The notes: generated from the letters alone by a model not told the origin. A DNA stretch of 64,000 nucleotides from Actinobacteria bacterium OV320 (GCA_001298545.1 LJCX01000029.1:434001-498000); one strand, 5' to 3'; counted from the first letter of the stretch, positions 50,302 to 59,715 are shown. A program made the numbers and translations.

Positions 50302-50711
50302 TGTCCGACCGCGGTTCGATGCTCGCCCAGCCCCTGCGGATGCCCCCCGCCGGACGGATCGCCGCCTGTGCGGGGCTCCTGCTGCTGGGCGCCGTCACCG
50401 GTCTCGCCGGGGCGCTCGTCCAGGCCGGCTGGTTCCCGGGCGGACTGCTCCTCGCGCTCGTGGGCGCGGCCGGGCTGTTCCTCGGCGGGGCACGGGCACT
50501 CGGCAGCCGCGCCGGGGCCGTCGCGCCCGCCGCCGGCTGGATGATCTCCGTCATCCTGTGCACGGCGGGCCGTCCCGAGGGTGACTTCCTGTTCGGCGCG
50601 GGAGGCGGTTCGTACCTCTTCCTGCTCGGCGGCATGGCACTTGCTGTGATCTGCGCCACCATTGGTTTGGGGCGGCAACCGGTCGGCCGCGACGTCCGAC
50701 TTGGCAAGTGA
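50301..50711 (+). CDS. Small membrane protein coupled to mshB (DUF6113-like)
   Basis: 136 residues. There are four hydrophobic segments, at about 18-40, 45-63, 70-90 and 98-120, with Gly-rich turns (LFGAGGGSYLFLLGG). It starts on TGATG shared with the mshB stop, preceded by GGAGGTGG, so the two are co-translated. A role in mycothiol metabolism is suggested only by position. Confidence 0.8.
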   Translation: MSDRGSMLAQPLRMPPAGRIAACAGLLLLGAVTGLAGALVQAGWFPGGLLLALVGAAGLFLGGARALGSRAGAVAPAAGWMISVILCTAGRPEGDFLFGAGGGSYLFLLGGMALAVICATIGLGRQPVGRDVRLGK

Positions 50712-50864
50712 CGTACCACTTCACCGTGGCGTGCCCGTGGGAGTCCCGTGTGGGTTTCCCCGGCGGTCGTGGGATACGCGCCAGAAGTGGCCAGTATGGT
50801 GGTGCGCGCCGCCGAGCTGCCCGTGAGGCCGTGCGGGCGGCGGAGCCAACCTGGAGAACCTGCC

Positions 50865-53657
50865 TTGAGTCGTGAAACTGACAGTCCGTCCTCCGGGCCC
50901 AACGGGCGCGGCGGAGCCGCATACCCCTCGGGCACGCCGCCGTACGGCACCCCCGTGGTGTCCGACGGCGGTGCGGACGCGGGCCGTTCGTCCGCGCAGC
51001 CGGAGGAACGCAAGACCGAGACCACGCTGACGACCCGGATCCGCATCAACATCCCGGGTTCGCGGCCGATTCCGCCGGTCGTGATGCGCACGCCCGTCGC
51101 GGACGCCGAGAGCAAGGGCGGTGACAGCCCCGACGGCAACGCCCAGGCCGGTGCCGACGCGCAGTCGGCGCCGTCCGCGCCCGCCGTCGGCCACTCCTCG
51201 TCCGAGACGGGCTCGTTCGAGCTGCCCGCCGGACCCGCGCCCGCCGCGGAGACGAGCAACTGGTTCGCGCCCCGCAAGTCCGGGCCGGGCAAGGGCGGGC
51301 AGGGCGGCGGCTCCACCAACGGCGCGGGTCTGCCTGGCGGTTCCGCCGCCGGTACGGGCGCCCCCCCGGGCCCCCCCGCCGGTGCGGCGGGACCGGGTGC
51401 CGCCCGGGCAGGCGCCCGGCGGCGCGCGGCCCGGCAACGGACGTCCCGGCCGGGGGGCGGGGCGCCATCGCCGAGTGGGCGGGTCGGCTGGCCGAACACC
51501 CGGCGCGGATGCGGCTGCTGACGGCGGCCGAATCGGCGGGGATGCTGGTGGGCGGCCGGGGGAGAGCGGGGGGGGGGCAAGGGCGGGGGGGGCGGCGCCT
51601 CCACCAACGGCGCGGGTCTGCCTGGCGGTTCCGCCGCCGGTACGGGCGCGCCGACGGGCGCCCCCGCCGGTGCGGCGGGACCGGGGGCCGCGACCGGGGC
51701 AGGTGCGCCCGGCGGCGCGCGGCCCGGCAACGGACGTCCCGGCGGTGTGGTCGGCTCCATGAGCGTGCCGGGCGGTTCGCGTCCCGGCGGCACCAACGGC
51801 GCCGGGGTCCCCGGTGGCGCCACCGGCGGTCCCGTGGCTCCGGGACACGGCGGCGGCACGGGCTCCTTCGACGTCACCGAGGCGCTCGCCGCGGGCCCGC
51901 TCGGCAACGGCTCGCGACCGGGCCAGCCGCCGGTGCAGGGGCCGGGGCAGGGGTCGGCACAGGGGCCGGGGCAGGGCGCCGGCGGTGCCGAGCCGCGGCG
52001 TGACAACCTGCCGTACTTCTCCGACAACGGCCAGAACGGCCGGCCGGGTCAGAACGGCCAGCAGGGCTTCGGCGTGCCGAACGGCACGCACGGCCAGGGC
52101 CCCCAGGGCGGTCTCCCGGCCGGTCCCGGCGGCTCCTACGACTTCAACGGCCCGGACGGACCCGGCGGTCCCGGCGGCCGTGGCGGCCCGCAGGGCGGCC
52201 CCGCGGGCCCGACCGGCGGTCCGGTCACCGGCGACGGCCCGATGGTGCCTCCGATGGGCGGCGTCCCGCACGGCGCTCCCGGCGCTCCCGGGGTGACCCG
52301 TCCGCCCGGCGCCCCCTCCGGTCCTGGTGGCCCCGGCGGCCCGAACGGCCGTGGCGGTCCGGGCGGTCCGGCCGGCCCCGGTGGCCAGGCAGGTCCCGGC
52401 GGTCCGCGTGCCCTCGGCGCCGGCCCCGGCCCCGGCCCCGGCACCGGTCGTCTCCCCGGCGGTGGCCTGAGCGACGACACCGCGATCCTCACCCCGCAGA
52501 AGCCCGCCCCCGAACCGGGCGCGGGCGGCTACGGCGGCCGTCCCGTCGACAACGTCTCCGGGAACACCGTCACCAGCGGCATCCCCGTCGTGCCCGGCGG
52601 CCAGGGCGGTACGCGCACCGACGGTCCGCTGCCGCACACCCCGCCGAAGGGACCGGCCCCGGCCCCGCAGAGCGCGCCCGCGGGCGAATCCAGGAATTCC
52701 CAGAAGAAAAAGAAGAAGGGCCGCAGCAAGCTGCCCCTGCTGGGCGGCCTGGTGGTCGTCGCGGGGATCGGCCTCTACGGCGCCGGCCTGCTGATGAACC
52801 ACTCCGACGTGCCCAAGGGCACCACCGTGCTCGGAGTCGACGTCGGCGGCGGCACCAGCGACGACGCCGTCAAGAAGCTCGACGACGCCTTCGGCAAGCG
52901 GGTCACCCAGGCACTGAAGCTGTCCGTCGACGGCGACACCGTCACCCTGAAGCCGGATCAGGCGGGCCTCCAGTTCGACCTGCAGGCCACCGTCGACGAC
53001 GCCGCCAAGAGCGACTACAACCCGGTCTCCGTGATCGGCTCGCTGTTCGGGCAGCACCGTGAGGTCGAGCCGGCGATGCCGGTCGACGAGGAGAAGCTCC
53101 AGGCGGCCCTCGAGTCCGCCGCGGGCGGCTCCGGCTCGGCCACCGACGGCACGATCAAGTTCGAGTCCGGCAAGGCCGTCGCCGTCTACGGCAAGGCGGG
53201 CAAGGGCATCGACGCGGCGCAGGCCCAGGAGGCCGTCGTCGAGGCCTACCGCACCCAGGTGGAGACCGGCACGGCCGCCGGGGTGAAGGTCCCGACGACC
53301 GACAAGCAGCCGACGATCTCCGATGCCGAGGTCGACCGGATGATGAAGGAGTTCGCCGAACCGGCGATGTCCGGCAAGGTCACCGTCATGACCGACGCCG
53401 CGCACACGGTCTCCTTCAGCCCGAAGAACTCCCTGTGGAAGTTCCTCCAGGTCAAGGCGGTCAACGGCAAGCTCGTCGAGAGCTATGACCAGGCCGCGCT
53501 CACGGAGCTCTACGGCGGCACCTTCAATGGTGTGCTGATCACCCGCGGCACCGGCCAGAAGACGGCCGTCACGGTCCAGGACGTCATCAGCGCCCTGCGC
53601 CCGGCCCTGAAGAGCGAGACGGAGCGGACCGGGGTCATCGACACCGACCCGAGCTGA
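50865..53657 (+). pseudogene. Gly/Pro-rich membrane protein with peptidoglycan-binding-like (PG_binding_4) domain, reading frame interrupted
   Basis: The reading frame starts at a TTG (50865, GGAG upstream) with RETDSPSSGPNGRGG. It runs through a Gly/Pro-rich region and hits TGA at 51519-51521; the same frame resumes and continues to 53657. The interruption lies in an imperfect 288-bp tandem duplication. Removing one copy leaves an unbroken frame of 834 residues. The downstream part has a collagen-like Gly-Pro region, a KKKKKGRSKLP stretch, one membrane helix, and an external domain (GTTVLGVDVGGGTSDDAVKKL, VTLKPDQAGLQFDL) like the PG_binding_4 repeats found with VanW. It is either a sequencing/assembly fault or a true inactivated gene. 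Confidence 0.7.
51288..51743 (+). repeat. Imperfect tandem duplication (163 and 168 bp copies, 125-bp spacer)
   Basis: Copy 1 (51288-51450) and copy 2 (51576-51743) share long identical stretches, including CTCCACCAACGGCGCGGGTC at 51311 and 51599. The offset is 288 bp on the left and 293 bp on the right, because copy 1 lacks 5 bp net near 51400-51415. Long runs of G or C (51362-51380, 51568-51577) border it. The 125-bp spacer has no counterpart in the rest of the gene. Confidence 0.85.
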
Positions 53658-53667
53658 TCCGACGGCG

Positions 53668-53695
53668 GTGCCGCATGACATCTGTCATGCGGCAC
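53668..53695. promoter_or_regulatory. 28-bp palindrome upstream of the ABC/two-component operon
   Basis: Perfect 13-bp arms (GTGCCGCATGACA / TGTCATGCGGCAC) separated by only TC. It starts 10 bp after the preceding stop codon and ends 53 bp before the ABC ATPase start. The 2-bp centre and core ATGACATCTGTCAT suggest a protein-binding operator, plausibly for the response regulator of the operon; as RNA it could also form a hairpin. Confidence 0.65.
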
Positions 53696-53748
53696 CGAGG
53701 ACGGCAGACACTGCCGCCCACCCGGTCCCCGGGGCGACGATCGCTGTC

Positions 53749-54684
53749 ATGACGACGACAGCACCGGTGGTCGGGTTCGACCAGGTGAGCAAGAGTTTCG
53801 GGGACGTGCGGGCCGTGGACGGCCTGACACTCGCGCTGCGCCCGGGGGAGACCGTGGCGCTGCTGGGTCCCAACGGCGCGGGCAAGTCGACCACCCTCGA
53901 TCTGCTGCTCGGCCTCAAGCAGCCCGACAGCGGCACGGTCCGCATCTTCGGCACCGGCCCGCGGGAGGCGATCGTCGCCGGCCGGGTCGGCGCGATGCTC
54001 CAGAGCGGCGGCCTGATGGACGAGGTCACGGTCGCCGAACTGGTCGCGCTGGCCTGCGGACTGCACCCCAAGCCGTACCGGGTCGCCGATGTGCTGGCCC
54101 GCGCGGGCGTCACCCAGATCGCCGACCGCAAGGTCGACAAGCTCTCCGGCGGCCAGGCCCAGCGGGTCCGGTTCGCCCTCGCCACCGCCGGCGACAGCGA
54201 CCTGATCGTCCTGGACGAGCCCACCACCGGCATGGACGTCACCACCCGGCAGGCGTTCTGGGCCACCATGCGCGAGCAGGCCGACCAGGGCCGCACGGTC
54301 CTGTTCGCCACCCACTACCTCGAAGAGGCCGACGCGATCGCCGACCGGGTGCTGGTCCTGCACCGGGGCCGGCTCCTGGCCGACGGCACGGCGGCCGAGA
54401 TCAAGGCCAAGGCGGGGGCGCGCAGGATCGCCTTCGACCTGGCGGACGGGATCGACGAGGCAGCCCTGCGCGCCCTGCCGTTCCTCACCAGCCTGACGGT
54501 GTCCCACAGCGGCTCCGCCGCGGGCTCCGGCCGGACCGTCCGCATCCAGTCCACCGACGCCGACGCCACCGTCCACGCGGTCTACGGCCTCGGGCTCTAC
54601 CCCCGCAACCTCGAAGTCGCCGGGCTCGGCCTGGAGCAGGCCTTCGTCGCCCTCACCACCGCCGAGGAGGCGAAGTCCAAGTGA
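53749..54684 (+). CDS. ABC transporter ATPase (ABC-2 exporter type)
   Basis: 311 residues from the ATG at 53749. Walker A is GPNGAGKSTTLDLLLG, the signature LSGGQAQRVRFALA, Walker B LIVLDEPTTGMDV, and the switch FATHYLEEAD. The C-terminal ~80 residues form the small accessory domain of DrrA/NodI-like ATPases. It energises the permease encoded next, with which it overlaps by 4 bp. In Gram-positive bacteria, exporters with their own two-component system often give resistance to antibiotics or membrane stress. Confidence 0.93.
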   Translation: MTTTAPVVGFDQVSKSFGDVRAVDGLTLALRPGETVALLGPNGAGKSTTLDLLLGLKQPDSGTVRIFGTGPREAIVAGRVGAMLQSGGLMDEVTVAELVALACGLHPKPYRVADVLARAGVTQIADRKVDKLSGGQAQRVRFALATAGDSDLIVLDEPTTGMDVTTRQAFWATMREQADQGRTVLFATHYLEEADAIADRVLVLHRGRLLADGTAAEIKAKAGARRIAFDLADGIDEAALRALPFLTSLTVSHSGSAAGSGRTVRIQSTDADATVHAVYGLGLYPRNLEVAGLGLEQAFVALTTAEEAKSK

Positions 54685-55421
54685 ACGGCCTGATCAAACT
54701 GGAACTCACCCGCGCCCTGCGCAACCGCAAGTTCCTGTTCTTCTCGGTGATCTACCCGTCGGTCCTGTTCCTGCTCATCGCGGGCAGCGCCGACGGCGCG
54801 GAGAAGGTCGACGGCACGGGCCTGACCCTGCCGACCTACATGATGGTCTCGATGGCCTCCTTCGGCGCCCTCACGGCCGTCCTGATGGGCAACAGCGAAC
54901 GCATCGCCAAGGAGCGCCAGAGCGGCTGGGTGCGGCAGTTGCGCCTGACCACGCTCCCGGGCCGCGGTTACGTCCTGGCGAAGACGGCGAGCGCGGCCGT
55001 GGTCAGCCTGCCCTCCATCGTCGTGGTCTTCGCCGTCGCCGCGGCCGTGAAGGACGTACGGCTGGACGCCTGGCAGTGGTGCGCCCTCACCGGCGCGATC
55101 TGGGCCGGCAGCCTGGTCTTCGCCGCCCTGGGCGTGGCGATCGGCTACCTCGCGAACGGGGACGCGGTCCGCCCGATCACGATGATCACCTACTTCGGCC
55201 TGTCCATCCTCGGCGGCCTGTGGATGCCGACGACGACCTTCCCGACCTGGCTCCAGGACATAGCCAAGTGGGTGCCGACGCACGCGTACGCTGCCCTGGG
55301 GCAGTCCATCGAGCAGAGTCAGGCCCCGCATGCCAAGGACATCGTCATCCTGGTCGTCTTCTTCGCCCTGTTCACGGGCGGCGCGGCCTGGCTGTACCGG
55401 AAGGACACGCTGAAGGCGTGA
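54681..55421 (+). CDS. ABC-2 type transporter permease
   Basis: 246 residues from a GTG that overlaps the ATPase stop (GTGA). It has six hydrophobic segments beginning at FLFFSVIYPSVLFLLIAG, an AKERQSGWVRQLRLT cytoplasmic loop, and FGLSILGGLWMPTTTFPTWL near the end, typical of the ABC-2 family. The substrate is unknown. Confidence 0.92.
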   Translation: MNGLIKLELTRALRNRKFLFFSVIYPSVLFLLIAGSADGAEKVDGTGLTLPTYMMVSMASFGALTAVLMGNSERIAKERQSGWVRQLRLTTLPGRGYVLAKTASAAVVSLPSIVVVFAVAAAVKDVRLDAWQWCALTGAIWAGSLVFAALGVAIGYLANGDAVRPITMITYFGLSILGGLWMPTTTFPTWLQDIAKWVPTHAYAALGQSIEQSQAPHAKDIVILVVFFALFTGGAAWLYRKDTLKA

Positions 55422-55426
55422 GCGTC

Positions 55427-56626
55427 ATGACGGACGACCAGCTGTCGGAGAAGGCCCGGGGCGGATCGCCGATCGCGCTGGGCCAGACCGCCCGCACGAC
55501 ACGCGAGCTGTGGCGGCGCAAGGTGCTGTGGATCGGCGTCTGGCTGGTGTTCCTCAGCTCGCCGGTCCACGACCTGGTCTCGGGCGACCACACCACCGGC
55601 GGCACGGTGGCCGGCTGGCTGGGCCTGGCGGTGTTCGTCACCGTCTACCTGTCGCTGCTCTTCCGGGACATGGGGGCCGCGCCCTACCCCGACAGGCTCG
55701 TCGCCGCCCTGATCGCCTCCATGGCGGTGCTCGCCACCGTCCTGTGCCTCACCCTCGGCTCCTCCTGGCTCGGCCTGTACTGCTACGTCTCCGTGGCCTG
55801 CGGGATGGTGCTCCCGCTGCGGGTGGCGTTCTGGACGATCCCGGGCACCGCCGCGGTGATGCTCCTCGTCGGCCTGCGCACCGACGAGGACGAGGCGCTC
55901 AACCTCCTCCTGTTGGTCCTGCTCATCGGCTTCGCGATGACCGGGGTGAGCCAACTGGTCCGCACGACCGTGGAGTTGCGCAAGGCCCGCGCGACGGTCG
56001 CCCAGCTCGCCGCCAACGAGGAACGGCTGCGCCTGGCCAGGGACCTGCACGATCTGCTGGGCCACTCGCTCTCCCTGATCACCCTCAAGAGCGAGCTGGC
56101 CGGCCGGATGCTCCCCGGCCATCCCGAGAAGGCCGCCCAGCAGGTCGCCGACATCGAACAGGTCAGCCGCCAGGCCCTGGTGGACGTCCGGGAGGCCGTC
56201 ACCGGTTATCGGCGGCCCCGCCTCGCCGCCGAACTCGCGGGCACGCAGGTCGCGTTGACGGCGGCCGGCATCACCGCCGTGATCCCCGCCGAACCGGACC
56301 TCGACGGCGTCCCCGAGGAGAGCGAGTCCGCCCTCGCCTGGACCCTGCGCGAGGCGATCACCAACGTCGTACGGCACAGCGGCGGCGCCCGCTGCACGGT
56401 GGACCTGGTGCGGCGTCAGACCCTGGACGGGCCCGTCCTCGAACTCTCCGTCGAGGACGACGGTTCCGGCGGCTCCGGCAAGGGCCCCGGCAACGGCCTC
56501 ACCGGCCTCACCGAGCGCCTGGAGAAGGCCGGCGGCACCCTGGAGGCGGGCCGCGTCCGGCGCGGCTTCCGGCTGACGGCCCGGGTCCCGGCCGGCCCGG
56601 TGCCGGACGTAGGATCCGGCTCATGA
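55427..56626 (+). CDS. Sensor histidine kinase (HisKA_3, DesK/NarL-partner type)
   Basis: 399 residues from the ATG at 55427; a GTG at 55418 overlapping the permease stop is an alternative. There are five or six membrane helices at residues ~30-175 with almost no external domain, so it probably senses the membrane or the transporter. The phosphoacceptor His is in RLARDLHDLLGHSLS. The ATPase domain has an N-box ALAWTLREAITNVVRHS and DDGSGGSGKGPGNGLTGL. It overlaps the response regulator gene by 4 bp. Confidence 0.93.
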   Translation: MTDDQLSEKARGGSPIALGQTARTTRELWRRKVLWIGVWLVFLSSPVHDLVSGDHTTGGTVAGWLGLAVFVTVYLSLLFRDMGAAPYPDRLVAALIASMAVLATVLCLTLGSSWLGLYCYVSVACGMVLPLRVAFWTIPGTAAVMLLVGLRTDEDEALNLLLLVLLIGFAMTGVSQLVRTTVELRKARATVAQLAANEERLRLARDLHDLLGHSLSLITLKSELAGRMLPGHPEKAAQQVADIEQVSRQALVDVREAVTGYRRPRLAAELAGTQVALTAAGITAVIPAEPDLDGVPEESESALAWTLREAITNVVRHSGGARCTVDLVRRQTLDGPVLELSVEDDGSGGSGKGPGNGLTGLTERLEKAGGTLEAGRVRRGFRLTARVPAGPVPDVGSGS

Positions 56627-57240
56627 GTGGTGGCATGATCAAGGTCCTGCTGGCCGAGGACCAGTCGATGGTCCGCGAGGCCCTGGCGGCCCTGCTCGGC
56701 CTCGAGGACGACATCGAGGTGGTCGCCCAGGTGGCGCGCGGCGACGAGGTCCTCGCGGCCGCCCGCGCCCACGACATCGACGTGGCCCTCCTCGACATCG
56801 AGATGCCGGGCGCGACGGGCATCGAGGCCGCCGCGCAACTCCACAAGGAACTACCGGGGTTGAAGCTGGTCGTGCTCACGACCTTCGGCCGCCCCGGCTA
56901 TCTGCGCAGTGCCATGGAGGCCGGCGCCGACGCCTTCCTCGTCAAGGACGCGCCCGCGGCGCAGCTCGCGGAGGCGGTCCGCAAGGTCCTCGCGGGCGAG
57001 CGGGTCATCGACCCCACGCTCGCGGCGGCGGCCCTGGCGGGCGGCGCCAACCCGCTCACCGACCGCGAACGCGAGGTCCTGCGCGCGGCGGCCGACGGTT
57101 CGACGAACGCGGAACTGGCGGCGGCCCTGCATCTGTCCCAGGGCACGGTCCGCAACTACCTGTCGACGGCGATACAGAAGCTGGCGGTACGCAACAGGGC
57201 CGAGGCGGTGCGGACCGCGAGGGAGAAGGGCTGGCTGTGA
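56623..57240 (+). CDS. LuxR/NarL-family response regulator
   Basis: 205 residues from the ATG at 56623 (AGGA upstream). The receiver domain has the acidic pair in LLAEDQSM, the phosphoacceptor Asp in VALLDIEMPGATG, and the Lys in FLVKDAPAA. The C-terminal LuxR helix-turn-helix is LTDREREVLRAAADGSTNAE followed by LHLSQGTVRNYLSTA. It is the last gene of the exporter operon and probably acts on the palindrome at 53668. Confidence 0.94.
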   Translation: MSGGMIKVLLAEDQSMVREALAALLGLEDDIEVVAQVARGDEVLAAARAHDIDVALLDIEMPGATGIEAAAQLHKELPGLKLVVLTTFGRPGYLRSAMEAGADAFLVKDAPAAQLAEAVRKVLAGERVIDPTLAAAALAGGANPLTDREREVLRAAADGSTNAELAAALHLSQGTVRNYLSTAIQKLAVRNRAEAVRTAREKGWL

Positions 57241-57347
57241 GGGGCAGCGCCCCCACCAGCCTCCGACGCCCCTCCCGCGGGCCTGCGACGCCCCTCCCGC
57301 GGCCCGCGACGAGCCCCCGGCCAGCCTTCGACGAGCCTCCCCGGGCC

Positions 57348-58190
57348 TCAGTTCAGCATCGCCCGCGCGGCGAACGCCTCCTTGCGCACCCGCTCCGCGG
57401 TCCCCTCGTCCACGACCTCCACCAGCCCCGCGTACTCCTCCAGCTCCACGGCCCCGCCGACGAAGTCCCCCCGCTGCACCAGCAACTGCCCCTTCTCGTA
57501 CCGCAATCGCGCCGGATGGGAGGGCACCGCCAGCGCCAGCTCCACGGCCCACAGCGCGACGTCCGACCGCTCCGGCCGGGCCAGGGCCCACGACCGGATG
57601 TTGTTCAGGATCCGCATCACGACGTCCAACGGCTCCGCCGGGACCAGCATCGACGGCTCGAGCCGCGCCCCCGTCGCCGCGGTGACCAGCGACTCCGCGT
57701 CTTCGCCCGACAGGATCCGGCCCCCGTCGAAGGGATCGACCAGCACCTGGCGCTCCCGGTCCGCGGGCGGCCCGAACCCCACCACGAAGTGCCCCGGCAG
57801 CGCGACCCCGTACACCGGCGCCCCGGCCCGTCGCGCCACCTCCACCCACACCACGGACAGCAGGATCGGCAGGCCCCGCCGCCGTACGAGCACCCGATGC
57901 AGCAGCGACGACTCCAGCCGCTCGTAGTCCGCGGCCGCGCCACGGAACCCGTACCGCTCGCCGAGCAGCTCCCGCAGCGCCACCGCCCACTCCCGCGGCC
58001 CGCCTGGCCGGTACGGCAGCTCTCCCGCCAGCCGGTCCAGTTCGATCTGCGCGGCGTCCAGCGCGGCCTCGTCCAGCTCCCGATCCGGCTCCGCGCCGAT
58101 CAGCAGGCACAGCAGGGCCAGATCGGGCCGCTCGGCCCGCGCCTCCTCGGCGAACCGCCGCCGCGCCTCCCCGGCCTCGAACCCGCTCAC
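57348..58190 (-). CDS. SirB1/transglutaminase-like protein with TPR-like C-terminus
   Basis: 280 residues from a GTG at 58190 that overlaps the upstream GNAT stop by 4 bp. The SirB1-type domain has LLHRVLVRRRGLPILLSVVW, GAPVYGVALPGHFVVGF and VLVDPFDGGRIL. The central HFVVG and DPFDGG keep the His and Asp of the transglutaminase fold, but I see no catalytic Cys in the usual place. The C-terminal ~90 residues are TPR-like. The function of this family is unclear. Confidence 0.8.
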   Translation of the reverse strand: MSGFEAGEARRRFAEEARAERPDLALLCLLIGAEPDRELDEAALDAAQIELDRLAGELPYRPGGPREWAVALRELLGERYGFRGAAADYERLESSLLHRVLVRRRGLPILLSVVWVEVARRAGAPVYGVALPGHFVVGFGPPADRERQVLVDPFDGGRILSGEDAESLVTAATGARLEPSMLVPAEPLDVVMRILNNIRSWALARPERSDVALWAVELALAVPSHPARLRYEKGQLLVQRGDFVGGAVELEEYAGLVEVVDEGTAERVRKEAFAARAMLN

Positions 58191-59182
58191 GCACGCTCCC
58201 GATAGTGGTGGTACGCGTGATGCGCGGCGAAGCCCATCCCGGCGTACAACGCCCGTGCCCCCGTGTTCTGCTCCTCCACCTGGAGCCAGGCGGCCGACGC
58301 GCCCTCCTCCAGTGCTCGCCGGGCGAGCGCGGCCATCACGACGGTGGCCAGCCCCCGCCGCCGCTGCGCCGGATCGACCTCGACCGCCGCGAACCCGGCC
58401 CAGCGCCCGTCCACGACACACCGCCCGATGGCGGCGGGAGCCTCGCCGGGCTCCCCGGGCACCGACGCGAACCACACCGAGGCCCCGCTCCCCAGTACCT
58501 TCAGGGCCACCTCGCTCACCCCCTTGCGCTGATACCGGGCCAGCCACGCCTCGTCGGCCTCCCGGGCCAGGACCACCCCCTCAGCCTCCGCCCGGTCGGC
58601 GAGGGGCGCCAGTGCCCCGATCCACAGCTCGGCGCTCACCTCACGCACCCACCCGCGCCGCTCCAGCTCCGCGCACAGCAGCTCCTGGGTGCCCTCGGCC
58701 CCCGTCGCGGTCTGTACATAGGCGGGCAGCCCGCGCTCGCCGTACCAACGCCGTACGACGTCCAGGGCCTCGTCGAGCGGGACGCCCGGCGCGCCGAGCG
58801 GCAGCACCGAGTTGGCCCGGCGGGTGAAGCCGGCGGCGGCCCGCAGCTCCCACTCGCCGAGCCGCGCGCTCTCCAGCGGACGCCAGGCCCGGGAGGCGAT
58901 CTGCGCGAGCTCCTGGTAACCGGCGGCGGGACCCCGGCGGCGGGCCGGAGCGGCCGGTACGACCTTCCCGGCGACCAGCGAGGTCGCGTCAACGCGGACG
59001 CTCTCGCCGCTCTTCCGTGTGATCACCAGCACACCGGCGTCCCATGATGTGAGAACGCCTACCGTGTCGGTGAATTTCCCCCCGGCGGTACCCGCCTCGG
59101 TCAGGCAGCGTACGGAGACACGTTTGCCCACGTCAGCAGTGGTGATGCGGACCTCGAGGCGTCCGGCGGCCGAGATTTCCAC
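58187..59182 (-). CDS. GNAT-family N-acetyltransferase with N-terminal SH3-like domain
   Basis: 331 residues from a GTG at 59182. The N-terminal ~75 residues look like a small beta-barrel (VRITTADVGKRVSVRCL, DTVGVLTSWDAGVLVITRK). The C-terminal GNAT domain has the acetyl-CoA loop VEVDPAQRRRGLATVVM and AWLQVEEQNTGARALYAGMGF. This pair of domains is common in actinobacteria; the acceptor substrate is unknown. It is translationally coupled to the SirB1-like gene and diverges from fdxA. The GAGGGG site is rather far from the start. Confidence 0.85.
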   Translation of the reverse strand: MEISAAGRLEVRITTADVGKRVSVRCLTEAGTAGGKFTDTVGVLTSWDAGVLVITRKSGESVRVDATSLVAGKVVPAAPARRRGPAAGYQELAQIASRAWRPLESARLGEWELRAAAGFTRRANSVLPLGAPGVPLDEALDVVRRWYGERGLPAYVQTATGAEGTQELLCAELERRGWVREVSAELWIGALAPLADRAEAEGVVLAREADEAWLARYQRKGVSEVALKVLGSGASVWFASVPGEPGEAPAAIGRCVVDGRWAGFAAVEVDPAQRRRGLATVVMAALARRALEEGASAAWLQVEEQNTGARALYAGMGFAAHHAYHHYRERA

Positions 59183-59322
59183 AGGTCAGTTCACCCCTCC
59201 TGTTCGGATCATGCCCAAGAACGGAGATACTAGAGGCGGGCATCGACGACGCCGCGCTCCCGCGCGCCAGGCGGCGGAGCCTGAGGAGGCCCGCCAGCGC
59301 CCTATCGAGGAGGAACGACAGC

Positions 59323-59643
59323 GTGACCTACGTCATCGCGCAGCCTTGTGTCGACGTCAAGGACAAGGCGTGCATCGAAGAGTGCCCGGTCGACTGCATC
59401 TACGAGGGCCAGCGGTCCTTGTACATCCACCCGGACGAATGCGTCGACTGCGGTGCCTGTGAGCCGGTCTGCCCGGTCGAGGCGATCTTCTACGAGGACG
59501 ACACTCCGGAGGAGTGGAAGGACTACTACAAGGCGAACGTCGAGTTCTTCGACGAGCTCGGCTCGCCCGGCGGCGCCAGCAAGCTGGGACTGATCGAACG
59601 CGACCACCCCTTCGTCGCCGCGCTGCCGCCGCAGAACCAGTAA
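59323..59643 (+). CDS. fdxA: Seven-iron ferredoxin FdxA
   Basis: 106 residues from a GTG at 59323 behind GAGGAGGAA. The Cys pattern is that of 3Fe-4S/4Fe-4S ferredoxins: Cys9, Cys17, CPVDC near 21-25, then CVDCGACEPVCP. IHPDECVDCGACEPVCPVEA is nearly invariant in actinobacteria. It transfers electrons in the cytoplasm, for example to P450s or other oxidoreductases. TACTAG near 59227-59232 may be the -10 of its promoter. A strong hairpin follows. Confidence 0.95.
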   Translation: MTYVIAQPCVDVKDKACIEECPVDCIYEGQRSLYIHPDECVDCGACEPVCPVEAIFYEDDTPEEWKDYYKANVEFFDELGSPGGASKLGLIERDHPFVAALPPQNQ

Positions 59644-59663
59644 AGCGGCTCGCACCTCGTGCC

Positions 59664-59715
59664 GCCTCGGTCCCGTACGGCCTGATCACCTCAGATCGCC
59701 GTGCGGGGCCGAGGC
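59664..59715 (+). terminator. Long hairpin between fdxA and dapC
   Basis: 18-bp arms (59664-59681 / 59698-59715) pair fully if two G-U pairs are allowed, with a 16-nt loop. It begins 20 bp after the fdxA stop and ends 47 bp before dapC. It probably terminates or attenuates fdxA transcription. Confidence 0.7.

Noticed and set aside
57264..57302. Two direct copies of CGACGCCCCTCCCGCGG between the response regulator and the SirB1-like gene
   Set aside because: Only two short copies in a C-rich convergent gap; no inverted repeat or other sign of function.
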